Positions 9,712 through 17,927 of a DNA stretch of 64,000 nt are shown one piece after another. The notes under the pieces are model-generated. The model was not told the origin of the DNA, did not search any database, and worked only from the letters and a program-made list of their open reading frames with translations. Source of the stretch: JANWXD01 sp037446115 (GTDB lineage: Bacteria; Acidobacteriota; Terriglobia; Bryobacterales; Bryobacteraceae); contig JBBIJF010000001.1 of NCBI GenBank assembly GCA_037446115.1, positions 62,001-126,000 on the forward strand, given 5' to 3'. A program made the position numbers and the translations under genes. Each line of letters opens with the position of its first letter. The first letter of the stretch is position 1.

Positions 9712-10020
9712 ATGCCGGCCCGCGAGGAGCCGGATGTGAGCGTGTTTCTCCAGTTTGTTTATCTCCAACTCGTAGACCTGCTGACCACGCTTGCCTTCCT
9801 GGCCCACGGCGTCGAGGAGGCCAACCCTCTCATACGGCTGCTTCTGGGCCTGATGCCTTCGCGGCTTGCGGCCCTGGCGCTCGTAAAGCTTGTCGCGGTT
9901 GGCCTGGCATACTACTGTTGGAGACTCGGCAAAGTTACGCTCCTGCAAAAAGTGACCTGCTTCTACGCCGTGCTCGCGCTCTGGAACCTCGGGGCGCTCG
10001 TGGTCGTCTCGAGGATCTGA
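9712..10020 (+). CDS. Small DUF5658-like membrane protein
   Basis: A 102-residue protein with three predicted transmembrane helices: around FLQFVYLQLVDLLTTLAFLA, then LAALALVKLVAVGLAYYCW, then CFYAVLALWNLGALVVV. The polar DLLTT in helix one and the HGVEEANPLIR loop match the DUF5658 pattern seen in many bacterial small membrane proteins. The function of that family is unknown. A short inverted repeat (CCGGC/GCCGG) lies just before the start. It converges on the phosphomannomutase gene with 7 bases between the stops. The start ATG has only a weak CAGG upstream, so the true N-terminus is uncertain by a few residues. Confidence 0.6.
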   Translation: MPAREEPDVSVFLQFVYLQLVDLLTTLAFLAHGVEEANPLIRLLLGLMPSRLAALALVKLVAVGLAYYCWRLGKVTLLQKVTCFYAVLALWNLGALVVVSRI

Positions 10021-10027
10021 GTCCCGA

Positions 10028-11383
10028 TCAAACCTGGGCGCGTGCCTGTTCCAGCACGTGCTCGACCTCGCGCCGGTACTGCTCCAACAGCTCCTTGTTT
10101 GCCGCTTCGAAACGCAGGACCAGCACCGGCTGCGTATTGGAAGCGCGCACCAGCCCCCATCCTTGATCGAAAAGCACGCGTACCCCGTCCACGTCCACGA
10201 CGGGATGAGTCCTCTTGAAGTGTTCCGCGACGCGCTCGACCACCTCGAACTTGATTTCGTCGGGACAGTCCACGCGGATCTCCGGCGTGCTGACCATCTT
10301 GGGCAGCCCCTCCAGCTGCGCCGACAGAGGTTTTCCGGAAGCGGCGACGATCTCAAGCAGGCGGCAGGCCGCGTAGAGGGCGTCGTCGAAGCCATAGTAG
10401 CGGTCCGCGAAGAAGATATGACCGCTCATCTCCCCCGCCAGCTCCGCTTTGGTTTCCTTCATCTTCGCTTTGATCAGCGAATGGCCGGTGCGCCACATGA
10501 TCGGATTGCCTCCGAGACGGCGCAGTTCGTCATACATGACCTGCGAACACTTCACCTCCCCGATGAAGGTCGCACCGGGTTTGCGCGTAAGGATTTCGCG
10601 GGCGAAGATGAGCATCAACTGATCGCCCCAGACGATATTGCCCTTCTCATCCACCGCCCCGATCCGGTCGGCATCGCCGTCGAACGCGATTCCCAGTTCG
10701 GCTCCGTGTTCGGTTACGGCGCGGATCAGTGCATCCAGATTCTTTTCAATCGTCGGATCCGGATGATGGTTTGGAAAGTTGCCGTCCATCTCGAAGAATA
10801 GCTCCACGGCCTCGCACCCCAGTCGTTCCACGAGACGGTGCACGACCGGGCCGGCGGTGCCGTTGCCCGCATCGAAGACGACTTTGACACGGCGGCTTAG
10901 CCTGATCCGCGAGGTGATGTCCTCCACATACGGCGTCACAATGTCATAGGTTCGCACCGAGCCCGACTCTCTGAGGAAGTCGCGGTCCTCGTAGATCTCC
11001 CGAACCTCCTGAATCTGATGGCCGTAGATGGTGGTGGTTCCGGCCATGACTTTGAAGCCGTTGTACTCGGGCGGATTGTGGCTGCCCGTAATCATGACTC
11101 CGCCTTCGGCTTTCAAGTGGAACACCGAAAAATACAGCAGCGGAGTGGGGATCACCCCTAGATCGGTCACGTGGCAGCCTGCGGCCGTCAAGCCCTCGAC
11201 CAGAGCATCCCGCAGCCGGGCGGAGCTCAGCCGGCAGTCGCGTCCGAGATTGATGTGTGCGCCGGCGTGACGCCGCAGATAGGTGCCGATCGCCCGGCCC
11301 AGATCTTCCACGTCCGGACTGCGCAGTTCGGTCTCGGCGATGCCCCGAATGTCGTATTCGCGAAAGATGGTCGGCTTGAGCAT
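10028..11383 (-). CDS. Phosphomannomutase/phosphoglucomutase
   Basis: A 451-residue cytoplasmic alpha-D-phosphohexomutase that interconverts hexose 1- and 6-phosphates, feeding nucleotide sugars for cell envelope polysaccharides. The catalytic phosphoserine loop is ITGSHNPPEYNG, with the phosphoserine at S101. The magnesium loop is DGDADRIG and the sugar-binding loop is EMSGHIFF. The C-terminal phosphate-binding segment (RASNTQPVLVLRFEA) is also intact. The N-terminus REYDIRG is typical of the AlgC/ManB group, whose members often act on both mannose and glucose phosphates. ATG 11383 gives the family N-terminus; the frame continues upstream for 37 Arg-rich residues that do not look like protein. 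Confidence 0.92.
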   Translation of the reverse strand: MLKPTIFREYDIRGIAETELRSPDVEDLGRAIGTYLRRHAGAHINLGRDCRLSSARLRDALVEGLTAAGCHVTDLGVIPTPLLYFSVFHLKAEGGVMITGSHNPPEYNGFKVMAGTTTIYGHQIQEVREIYEDRDFLRESGSVRTYDIVTPYVEDITSRIRLSRRVKVVFDAGNGTAGPVVHRLVERLGCEAVELFFEMDGNFPNHHPDPTIEKNLDALIRAVTEHGAELGIAFDGDADRIGAVDEKGNIVWGDQLMLIFAREILTRKPGATFIGEVKCSQVMYDELRRLGGNPIMWRTGHSLIKAKMKETKAELAGEMSGHIFFADRYYGFDDALYAACRLLEIVAASGKPLSAQLEGLPKMVSTPEIRVDCPDEIKFEVVERVAEHFKRTHPVVDVDGVRVLFDQGWGLVRASNTQPVLVLRFEAANKELLEQYRREVEHVLEQARAQV

Positions 11384-11389
11384 ACCCCG

Positions 11390-11395
11390 AAAATA
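11390..11395 (-). promoter_or_regulatory. -10-like hexamer before phosphomannomutase
   Basis: TATTTT on the minus strand ends 6 bases before the ATG at 11383. No Shine-Dalgarno site fits in the gap (CGGGGT). This supports both the chosen start and a leaderless message. Confidence 0.35.
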
Positions 11396-11445
11396 GCACG
11401 CCTGCCGGGGCGCGACGGACGCTCGAGCCGGCGAGCCCCGGCCGG

Positions 11446-12111
11446 TCACAGTCCGCCGGGACGCACCCGCTTGCGCCCGGCGGTGCTGACGCATGGATTC
11501 CCCTCAATGTAGAACCGTAGCGGCCAATCGGTGCAATGGCGAATCCCGATGCGGGGACTGACGCCTATTTGAAAGTCCGGCCGATTTTCCGGTGCACGCA
11601 CGGTCAGAGGACCGCGGGTGACATCCGCACCGTTCAGCCGCCGCGTAATGCCCATCGCCTGCGTGAGCTTGCCCGGGCCGGAGGTCAGCTCGTGGAGGGA
11701 TCGTACACCGGGACGCCTGCGACGCATCAGATCCAGCCCCGAGACCGGCTGGAGCGCGCGGATCAGCACACACCCCGGCGTCCCTACCGGCTCCGCCACC
11801 AGGTTGAGGCACTCGTACATCCCGTAGATGAAGTACACATAGGCATGGCCCGGCGGCCCGTAGAGCACGCGCGTGCGCGGCGTCAGGCCGTGCCAGGCGT
11901 GCGCCGCGCGGTCCTGCTCCCCCAGGTACGCCTCGACTTCCACAATGCGGCCCGCCGTCCGGCCGTGGACCAGGATCTTGCCCAGCAGGTCGCGGGCCAC
12001 CTCCACCGTCGGCCGTTCATAAAAGCTCCGCGGCAGCACCCGGGAGCTTTCCAGGATCTCTTCCAGGGGAACTTCGCCGTCGCGTCCGATTGCAACTCCG
12101 AACCGGTTCAT
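11446..12111 (-). CDS. 3-methyladenine (alkyladenine) DNA glycosylase
   Basis: A 221-residue base-excision repair enzyme of the AAG/MPG family, which removes alkylated purines such as 3-methyladenine and hypoxanthine from DNA. Family landmarks are RSFYERPTVEVARDLLGK, the catalytic IVEVEAYLG (general-base Glu), the HAWHGLTPRTRVLYGPPG loop with the intercalating tyrosine region, YVYFIYGMYECLN, and LTSGPGKLTQAMGI. The open frame extends about 170 codons upstream as antisense shadow of the RNA 2',3'-phosphodiesterase gene; ATG 12111 is the best start and leaves 42 bases to the divergent thpR. The enzyme is usually monocistronic and constitutive. Confidence 0.9.
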   Translation of the reverse strand: MNRFGVAIGRDGEVPLEEILESSRVLPRSFYERPTVEVARDLLGKILVHGRTAGRIVEVEAYLGEQDRAAHAWHGLTPRTRVLYGPPGHAYVYFIYGMYECLNLVAEPVGTPGCVLIRALQPVSGLDLMRRRRPGVRSLHELTSGPGKLTQAMGITRRLNGADVTRGPLTVRAPENRPDFQIGVSPRIGIRHCTDWPLRFYIEGNPCVSTAGRKRVRPGGL

Positions 12112-12153
12112 CCGACAATGAGCTACGGCAACCACCAGCATACAGCGACACGC

Positions 12154-12702
12154 ATGCGATTGTTCACGGCGATCAGCCTGCCGGCCGAAGTGAGGCTCCG
12201 CCTCGAGGAGTTGCTCGCACGACTCCGACCCGCTGCGCCTTTGAAGTGGAGCCCGCCGCAGAACCTGCACATCACGACAAAGTTCATCGGCGAATGGCCT
12301 GCCGATCGTCTGGAGGAGCTCACCGTCGCTCTGCGAGCCCTCCCGCGCCGGGAGCCTTTTCCGATCGAGGTGCGCGGACTGGGCTGGTTTCCTAACCCCC
12401 ACCATCCGCGCGTATTCTGGGCGGGCGTGCACGGAGACGGCCTGGAGAGCCTGGCACGGGACACCGAAGATGCCCTCGCTGCGCTCGGGGTCCCTAAAGA
12501 GTCGCGGCCGTTTTCTCCTCACTTGACCCTGGCGCGCATCAAGGAACCCGTTCCGCTGGCCGCGCTCCGCCGCGAGGTGGCCGCCCTCGACTCGGATCGC
12601 TTCGGCGCATTCCTGGCCGAGGGGTTCCACCTTTACGAGAGTCGCCTGACCCCCTCCGGTTCGGTCTACACTAAGCTCTTCGAGTTCCCCTTCGCGATCT
12701 GA
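12154..12702 (+). CDS. thpR: RNA 2',3'-cyclic phosphodiesterase
   Basis: A 182-residue member of the 2H phosphoesterase superfamily (formerly LigT), which hydrolyses RNA 2',3'-cyclic phosphates to 2'-phosphates. The two signature HxT motifs are visible: HITTKFIGEW in the first half and HLTLARI in the second. The N-terminus MRLFTAISLPAEVR is typical of the family and fixes the ATG at 12154. The stop overlaps the plsY start by one base (TGATG), and plsY in turn overlaps gpsA, so the three are a coupled operon. The functional link of thpR to the two phospholipid genes is not obvious. Confidence 0.9.
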   Translation: MRLFTAISLPAEVRLRLEELLARLRPAAPLKWSPPQNLHITTKFIGEWPADRLEELTVALRALPRREPFPIEVRGLGWFPNPHHPRVFWAGVHGDGLESLARDTEDALAALGVPKESRPFSPHLTLARIKEPVPLAALRREVAALDSDRFGAFLAEGFHLYESRLTPSGSVYTKLFEFPFAI

Positions 12703-13307
12703 TGCGCGGCCTCTACAGCATAGTTCTCGCCTATCTAGCCGGGGCGATCCCGTTCGGTTACCTGCTCGTCAAATGGACGAGCGGGCGCGACGTGCGTACG
12801 GTGGGAAGCGGCAACATCGGGGCCACCAACGTCGTGCGGGCTGCCGGGCGGCTGGCCGGGATGGCCACGCTCGCGCTCGATATCGCCAAAGGCTACGTGG
12901 CAGTGTGGCTGGCGGGGCAGCTCACGGGTTCTTCACCGTGGTGGATGAGCGCGGCCGCTCTGGCCGTGATGGCCGGACATGCCTTTCCGGTGTTCCTCCG
13001 CTTCAAAGGTGGCAAGGCCGTAGCCAGTTGCGTCGGCGCTTTCGCCTGCCTGACGCCGGTCTCTCTGGCGGCACTGCTGCCGGTCTTCGTCGTCGTCGTG
13101 GCAATGACGCGTTACGTTTCCCTGGGCTCGATTGTCTCCGCCGCCTGCCTCCCGCTGGCGGTCTGGCTCCTCGCGCAGCCGCCCATGCCCGTGTTCGCCG
13201 CGTCCCTCGCCGCCGGCGCCTTCATCGTGTGGCGGCACAAGTCCAATATCGCGCGGCTGCGGGAGGGCACCGAGCACGTATTCTCTTTCGGGGGTCGCCG
13301 CTCGTGA
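12702..13307 (+). CDS. plsY: Acyl-phosphate:glycerol-3-phosphate acyltransferase
   Basis: PlsY is the inner-membrane enzyme that transfers an acyl group from acyl-phosphate to sn-glycerol 3-phosphate, the first committed step of phosphatidic acid synthesis. The 201-residue protein has the expected hydrophobic helices and the three conserved loops: SGNIGATN at 36-43, the GHAFPVFLRFKGGK block at 92-105, and a final loop near IVWRHKSNIARLREGTE. It overlaps both neighbours (1 base with thpR, 4 bases with gpsA). Pairing with gpsA is logical because GpsA makes its substrate, glycerol 3-phosphate. Confidence 0.95.
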   Translation: MRGLYSIVLAYLAGAIPFGYLLVKWTSGRDVRTVGSGNIGATNVVRAAGRLAGMATLALDIAKGYVAVWLAGQLTGSSPWWMSAAALAVMAGHAFPVFLRFKGGKAVASCVGAFACLTPVSLAALLPVFVVVVAMTRYVSLGSIVSAACLPLAVWLLAQPPMPVFAASLAAGAFIVWRHKSNIARLREGTEHVFSFGGRRS

Positions 13308-14302
13308 GGACCCTCGCCATCATCGGCGCGGGAGGCTGGGGCACCGCGCTCTCCATCGTGCTGACGCCGCGCTTTGAGCGCGTCCGGCTGTGGGTGTACG
13401 AGAAGGACCTGGCCGCGACGCTCCGCGTGCGCCGCGAAAACGAACTCTATCTTCCCGGGGTTCGCATTCCCGACAAAGTCGAAATCACCACAGACTACGC
13501 CGAGGCGCTGGCAGGCGCCGACATCGTCCTCGGCGCGATGCCCTCCCACCACGCCCGGCGGCTGTATGGCGAGATGCTCCCCTATCTCGCGCCTTCCATG
13601 GTCTTGGTGAGCGCAACCAAGGGGTTAGAACAAGGCACGCTGCTGCGCATGTCGCAGGTCATCCGCGCGGTGGTGGGCCAACGTTTCGACCCCAGTGTTG
13701 CCGTGCTCTCCGGGCCGACCTTCGCCCCTGAGATTGCCCGGGGGGAACCGGCGGCCGTGGTCATCGCCTCGGAGAATGAGACGCTCGCCCGCGCCATCCA
13801 GGTGGCCTTCTCCGGTCCGACGTTCCGGCTTTACACCAACTCGGATCCGACAGGAGTCGAAATCGGCGCCGCTGTAAAGAACGTCATCGCCATCGCCGCC
13901 GGCGTCTGCCGCGGACTCGGGTTGGGCAGCAATACCGTGGCGGCACTGATCACCCGCGGGCTTGCCGAAATCACGCGCTTGGCGGTGGCGCTCGGCGGCC
14001 AGTCCAGAACCCTTGCAGGATTGGCCGGACTGGGCGACTTGGTGCTTACCTGCACCGGCGAGCTGAGTCGCAACCGCGGCGTCGGCGTGCGTCTGGGGCG
14101 CGGCGAAAAACTGGAGCAGATCGTGTCGTCCATGCGCACCGTCGCCGAAGGAATCCGCACAACGGAGGCCACCGTCGAGCTGGCTTGCCGCCACGGCGTC
14201 GAGATGCCCATCACCCAGCAGATGTTCCAGATGCTCCGGCAGGACAAGCCGCCCCAAGAAGCCATACGCGAACTCATGGAGCGCTCCCTCAAACCGGAGT
14301 AA
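13304..14302 (+). CDS. gpsA: Glycerol-3-phosphate dehydrogenase [NAD(P)+]
   Basis: A 332-residue cytoplasmic enzyme that reduces dihydroxyacetone phosphate to sn-glycerol 3-phosphate, the substrate of PlsY. The Rossmann motif IGAGGWG is at 7-13, the conserved K106 in SATKGLE, SGPTFA at 136-141, and the catalytic lysine K192 in AAVKNVIAIAAG. The start is a GTG that overlaps the plsY stop in a GTGA, which suits translational coupling and removes a long spurious upstream extension of the frame. The gene ends the three-gene thpR-plsY-gpsA unit. Confidence 0.95.
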   Translation: MRTLAIIGAGGWGTALSIVLTPRFERVRLWVYEKDLAATLRVRRENELYLPGVRIPDKVEITTDYAEALAGADIVLGAMPSHHARRLYGEMLPYLAPSMVLVSATKGLEQGTLLRMSQVIRAVVGQRFDPSVAVLSGPTFAPEIARGEPAAVVIASENETLARAIQVAFSGPTFRLYTNSDPTGVEIGAAVKNVIAIAAGVCRGLGLGSNTVAALITRGLAEITRLAVALGGQSRTLAGLAGLGDLVLTCTGELSRNRGVGVRLGRGEKLEQIVSSMRTVAEGIRTTEATVELACRHGVEMPITQQMFQMLRQDKPPQEAIRELMERSLKPE

Positions 14303-14322
14303 CGGCCATTCGGGCCGGATCG

Positions 14323-14330
14323 GATAATCT
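14323..14330 (+). promoter_or_regulatory. -10-like element before the sulfatase gene
   Basis: GATAATCT contains GATAAT (11 bases before the ATG) and TAATCT (9 bases before it). Either could act as a -10 box giving a leaderless or nearly leaderless sulfatase mRNA. No -35 box is evident. Confidence 0.3.
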
Positions 14331-14339
14331 GGTAGCGAG

Positions 14340-15716
14340 ATGGCATTGACCCGGAGGAGTTTTCTGGCTACCAGCGCTCTGCCGGCGCTGGCACAAGAGC
14401 GACGCGCCGCGCAACGTCCGAACGTTCTGCTCATCCTCGCCGACGATCTGGCGGCCTGGATGCTGGGTTGTTACGGCAATCGGGAAATTCGCACGCCCCA
14501 CATTGATGTGCTCGCGGGAACCGGCATGCGCTTTCTCAACAACTACGTGTGCACGCCCATCTGCTCGCCGAGTCGCGCCACGTTGTTTACGGGGCGTGTG
14601 CCGCGCCAGCACGGAATCCACGACTTCCTCACCGCGAAGCCGGTTGAGAATCCGCCGCAAGGACAAGCCGAGCCGCCGGCCTCTTTCCGCGACGAGATCA
14701 TGCTCTCCGATCTGCTGGCGGCCGCCGGCTACGATTGCGGCTACGTCGGCAAGTGGCATATGGGCGATGATGCCAAGCCCCAGCATGGCTACCGGTTCTG
14801 GTGCACGCTGCTCGGCGGCTCGAGCCCCTACCAAAATCCGAGATTGAGCCGTAACGGTGAGATCGTCCAGGAGCAGGGTTATCTTGCCGAGATCCTCACG
14901 CACCGCGCCCTGGAATTTTTGGAAAGCCGCCGCCAAGACGCGCCGTTTTTCCTCGTGGTGAGCCATCTGAATCCGCACGTACCTTACGAGGGCCACCCGC
15001 AGAAGTACTACGACATGTACGAGGGCGTCCGGTTTGAGACGATCGGCTGGGAGCCCCCGGCGCCCAATGCGCTCCGCGAGAAGGAGTACCTGAGAGATAT
15101 CGTCGGCAACCTCCGGAAGTGCGCGGCGGCTGTCACGGCGCTGGACGATCAGGTCGGAGCGTTGATGCGCGCCATCGAGCGCATGGGCCTTCGGGAGAAC
15201 ACGCTGGTCATCTTCACGGGGGACAACGGTTTCTTGTTGGGCCGGCACGGGCTCTGGAGTAAAGGACACGCCTCCGATCCGATCAACATGTACGAGGAAG
15301 TGGTGAAAACGCCGATGATCTGGAGCTGGTGGGGCAAAATCCCGGCGCAAGCGACACGCCCGGAACTGGTCAGCTTTTACGATTTTCTGCCGAGCGTGTG
15401 TGAAGCGGTAGGCATCTCGATTCCCGGCAACCGAAACCTCTGCGGCCGCAGCTACTTTGCCCTGACCACCAACCGGCCGCTGCCCCGAAATCAGCCGTGG
15501 CGCAATTTGGTCTTCGGCCACTTCCGGAACACGGAGATGGTGCGCGACGCGCGCTTCAAACTCGTGCTCCGCAACAACGGCGAAGGGCCCAATGAGCTCT
15601 ATGATCTGCGCGGCGACCCTCAGGAGAAGGTCAACCAGTACGCCAACGACGGCTTTCTCACCGTCCGAGAACGGCTCGCCCAGGAGCTGGCTGCCTGGCG
15701 CCGGCGCTGCAGTTAA
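14340..15716 (+). CDS. Tat-exported sulfatase (formylglycine type)
   Basis: A 458-residue type I sulfatase that should hydrolyse sulfate esters, probably of sulfated carbohydrates, in the periplasm. The N-terminus has a twin-arginine-like signal (TRRSFLATSALPALA). Metal-binding aspartates D35 and D36 are in LILADDLAAW. The sulfatase signature CSPSRATLFTGR places the cysteine to be converted to formylglycine at C75, with R79 in the active site. The FTGDNGFLLGRHG segment carries the second Asp-Asn metal pair. No formylglycine-generating enzyme is in this window, so activation would need one elsewhere. The substrate is unknown. Confidence 0.88.
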   Translation: MALTRRSFLATSALPALAQERRAAQRPNVLLILADDLAAWMLGCYGNREIRTPHIDVLAGTGMRFLNNYVCTPICSPSRATLFTGRVPRQHGIHDFLTAKPVENPPQGQAEPPASFRDEIMLSDLLAAAGYDCGYVGKWHMGDDAKPQHGYRFWCTLLGGSSPYQNPRLSRNGEIVQEQGYLAEILTHRALEFLESRRQDAPFFLVVSHLNPHVPYEGHPQKYYDMYEGVRFETIGWEPPAPNALREKEYLRDIVGNLRKCAAAVTALDDQVGALMRAIERMGLRENTLVIFTGDNGFLLGRHGLWSKGHASDPINMYEEVVKTPMIWSWWGKIPAQATRPELVSFYDFLPSVCEAVGISIPGNRNLCGRSYFALTTNRPLPRNQPWRNLVFGHFRNTEMVRDARFKLVLRNNGEGPNELYDLRGDPQEKVNQYANDGFLTVRERLAQELAAWRRRCS

Positions 15717-15724
15717 GCACGTGC
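15717..15724. repeat. GCACGTGC palindrome after the sulfatase stop
   Basis: An 8-base perfect palindrome starts on the base after the sulfatase TAA. It could be a protein-binding site or chance; it has no terminator-like T-tract. Confidence 0.25.
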
Positions 15725-15750
15725 TCTGAGAAAAAACCGGCTCGCGCGGC

Positions 15751-15770
15751 ACTTTCTTAACGAAGAAAGT
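15751..15770 (+). promoter_or_regulatory. Hairpin overlapping the amidase start codon
   Basis: The arms ACTTTCTT (15751-15758) and AAGAAAGT (15763-15770) are perfect 8-base complements around an AACG loop. The right arm contains the only purine-rich ribosome site (GAAGAAAG) and the first two bases of the GTG start at 15769. The AT-rich stem stands out in this GC-rich sequence. It could restrain amidase translation or act as a weak terminator of the sulfatase message. Confidence 0.45.
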
Positions 15771-16908
15771 GAAACGGCGCTGGCCGGACGAGGGCACGCT
15801 GCGTTTCGTAGAGTGGCACGCCCGTCTGATTCCGGATCCCGTGTGCCGGTTGCGGTACCTCCGGCAGGCGCTCGAACCGGACTCGGCGGCCCGAACCCGC
15901 CCGTGGCGAGCAAGGGCGTGGAAGCGTGTCGCAGTCCTGATCGGGTCCTTGCTGGCGCTGCCCGCGCCGCCCAGCGCCCACAGAGAGGCGGTGCCGGCGG
16001 GCGGAGTCTCCGTACGGCCGGCGCAGCCGGCTCCGGCGCCCCCGCCGGTTTGGCTCGTTGAACGCAACGAGGATTTCGAACTTTACAGCAACGGCCTGCG
16101 GGTTGAGAATCTCTTCTCCGTGCCCGGGCAACCACGCGGATACTGGCTTGTTCCCTCCCGGGCCGCCGGGCCCGGGCCACTCCGCTGGGCCACCGAGCCG
16201 GCGGGCATCGTATTTCACTCCACGGAGAGCCACGTGGCGGAATTCGAGCCGGAAAAAACCGCCGCGTTGCGCCGGGCGGGCCTCAGCCTTCTGGAATACG
16301 TGCGCCGCCATCGTTCCTACCATTTCCTGGTGGACCCCTTCGGCCGCGTGCACCGGATCGTCTCCGAAAGCCACGTGGCCCACCACGCCGGCTGGTCAGC
16401 CTGGAGCGATGACAACTGGCTGTACCTCGGCTTGAACGACAGTTTCCTCGGCGTTGCCTTTGAAACCCGCACCCAAAACGGCGTGGCACCGCTCACGCCC
16501 GCCCAAGTGCACGCCGGGCGCATTCTCATCGAGATGCTCCGCGCGCGGTTTCGCATTCCGCCTGAAAACTGCGTGACCCACGCACAAGTGTCGCTCAACC
16601 CGCGCAACCGGAAGATCAGCTATCACACCGACTGGGCCAGCGGGTTCCCGTTTGGCGAGCTGGGCCTGCCGGACAACTACACGCGACCGCCCGCGGCTGT
16701 CGTGCTCTTTGGGTTCGACTACGACGAACCGCTACGGGAACCGAGACAGCCGGGCTTATGGCAGGGGCTGGAGGCGGCCGGGCAGATTCTGATTCAGGAA
16801 GCGGCCGGACGCGGGATGACCCTGAGGCAGTATCGCGCGCTGCTGTCCCGCCGCTACCGCGAAACGCTGGCCGCGCTCGAGCGCGGCGCCAAGGAGAAAC
16901 CACTGTGA
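15769..16908 (+). CDS. Membrane-anchored N-acetylmuramoyl-L-alanine amidase (Amidase_2)
   Basis: A 379-residue peptidoglycan amidase or recognition-type protein. A basic cytoplasmic segment of about 50 residues precedes one hydrophobic segment (VAVLIGSLLALPAPPSA, about 54-70), then a Pro-rich linker and an Amidase_2 domain (about 140-300). Likely zinc ligands are H150 in GIVFHSTES and H271 in NCVTHAQVS, with H286 or D288 in ISYHTDW as the third; Y184 in SYHFLVDP is a likely catalytic residue. The domain should face the periplasm and cleave the MurNAc-L-Ala bond. The GTG start sits in a hairpin. The stop overlaps the next gene by 4 bases (GTGA), tying it to an actin-like ATPase. Confidence 0.8.
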   Translation: MKRRWPDEGTLRFVEWHARLIPDPVCRLRYLRQALEPDSAARTRPWRARAWKRVAVLIGSLLALPAPPSAHREAVPAGGVSVRPAQPAPAPPPVWLVERNEDFELYSNGLRVENLFSVPGQPRGYWLVPSRAAGPGPLRWATEPAGIVFHSTESHVAEFEPEKTAALRRAGLSLLEYVRRHRSYHFLVDPFGRVHRIVSESHVAHHAGWSAWSDDNWLYLGLNDSFLGVAFETRTQNGVAPLTPAQVHAGRILIEMLRARFRIPPENCVTHAQVSLNPRNRKISYHTDWASGFPFGELGLPDNYTRPPAAVVLFGFDYDEPLREPRQPGLWQGLEAAGQILIQEAAGRGMTLRQYRALLSRRYRETLAALERGAKEKPL

Positions 16909-17912
16909 AGAAACCCAATGCCGAACCTGTGTCCGCCGTCGGGCTGGACGTCGGCACGAGCCGGATCGTCGTCGCCGAACGCGACGGCTCGGAGATTTGC
17001 TACCGCTCGGATCTCAACGCCTTTGTGGCGGTGCCCTTTACCCGAATGACGGAGCGCAGTCTGCGCAAAGAGCGCATTCCACACCTCGTCCGCGACGGCC
17101 AGATCTTCATCTATGGCCGCGAGGCAGACAAATTCGCCGATCTGTTCCACCTCGAAACCCGTCGTCCGATGCGCGGCGGGCTGCTGAACTCCGCCGAACC
17201 GGAAAGTCTCACCCTGATCGGACAGATTGTCCGTGCTCTCACCGACGGAGCCGAGCGCGAGCGGCAGAAGCTCTGTTTGAGCGTGCCGGCCCCTCCGCTG
17301 GGTGCTGAGGACAGCGCCACCTATCATGAAGCCGCTCTCCGCCAGCTTCTGGCCGAGATGGGCTACGATGTCATCACCATCAACGAGGGCCTGGCGGTCA
17401 TCTATGCCGAACTGGAGGAAAACAACTACACCGGCATCGGCATCAGTTTCGGCGGCGGGCTGTGCAACGTCTGTCTGGCTTACCTTTCCGCTCCGCTGTT
17501 CTGCTTCAGCGTCCCCAAAGCGGGCGACTTCATTGACGCCAGTGCCGCGGCCGTGACCGGGGAACTGGCTACGCGCGTGCGCATCCTGAAGGAGACTTCG
17601 TTCCACTTCAACGGAAGTTTCACGGGCCAAGTCCAGCAGGCCCTCTCCGTCTACTACCAGGAAATGATCCAGGCGGTGATTGCGGGGCTGCAGAACGCTT
17701 TTGCCGATGCGCGGAATGTTCCGAAGCTGGGCCGCCCGCTCCCGGTGGTGGTGAGCGGCGGCAGCGCGCTGCCTGCGGGTTTTCTCGAGCGCTTCGAAAG
17801 GCAATTACGCGAAGCGTCGCTGCCCGTCTCTCTCGCGGAGGTGCGACTCGCCGCCGAGCCGTTAAACAGCACGGCCAAAGGCGCGCTGGTAGCGGCCTTG
17901 GCCGAGCTCTGA
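16905..17912 (+). CDS. Actin/MreB/Hsp70-superfamily ATPase-like protein
   Basis: A 335-residue cytoplasmic protein of the actin-like superfamily. The phosphate-1 loop is GLDVGTSR (13-20), the connect-1-like segment is INEGLAVIYAE (159-169), phosphate-2 is GISFGGGLCNV (179-189) and the adenosine motif is VVVSGGSALP (281-290). The phosphate-2 aspartate normal in MreB, FtsA and Hsp70 is replaced by S181, so nucleotide hydrolysis may be altered. It is shorter than FtsA and is not a clear MreB orthologue. The GTG start has AAGGAG at 16891-16896 and overlaps the amidase stop, so the two are co-translated. I infer a cytoskeleton-like partner of the amidase; this is not proven. Confidence 0.7.
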   Translation: MKKPNAEPVSAVGLDVGTSRIVVAERDGSEICYRSDLNAFVAVPFTRMTERSLRKERIPHLVRDGQIFIYGREADKFADLFHLETRRPMRGGLLNSAEPESLTLIGQIVRALTDGAERERQKLCLSVPAPPLGAEDSATYHEAALRQLLAEMGYDVITINEGLAVIYAELEENNYTGIGISFGGGLCNVCLAYLSAPLFCFSVPKAGDFIDASAAAVTGELATRVRILKETSFHFNGSFTGQVQQALSVYYQEMIQAVIAGLQNAFADARNVPKLGRPLPVVVSGGSALPAGFLERFERQLREASLPVSLAEVRLAAEPLNSTAKGALVAALAEL

Positions 17913-17927
17913 GAACCGCGCCGATTG

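Noticed and set aside
12773..13303. A long N-terminal extension of gpsA over plsY.
   Set aside because: The extension is the plsY gene read in another frame; GTG 13304 gives the normal GpsA start and a GTGA overlap.
14289..16067. A 592-codon minus-strand frame opposite the sulfatase gene.
   Set aside because: It is antisense to a clear sulfatase with an intact CSPSR motif; the product is Arg/Ala/His-rich low-quality text and arises from GC-rich third positions.
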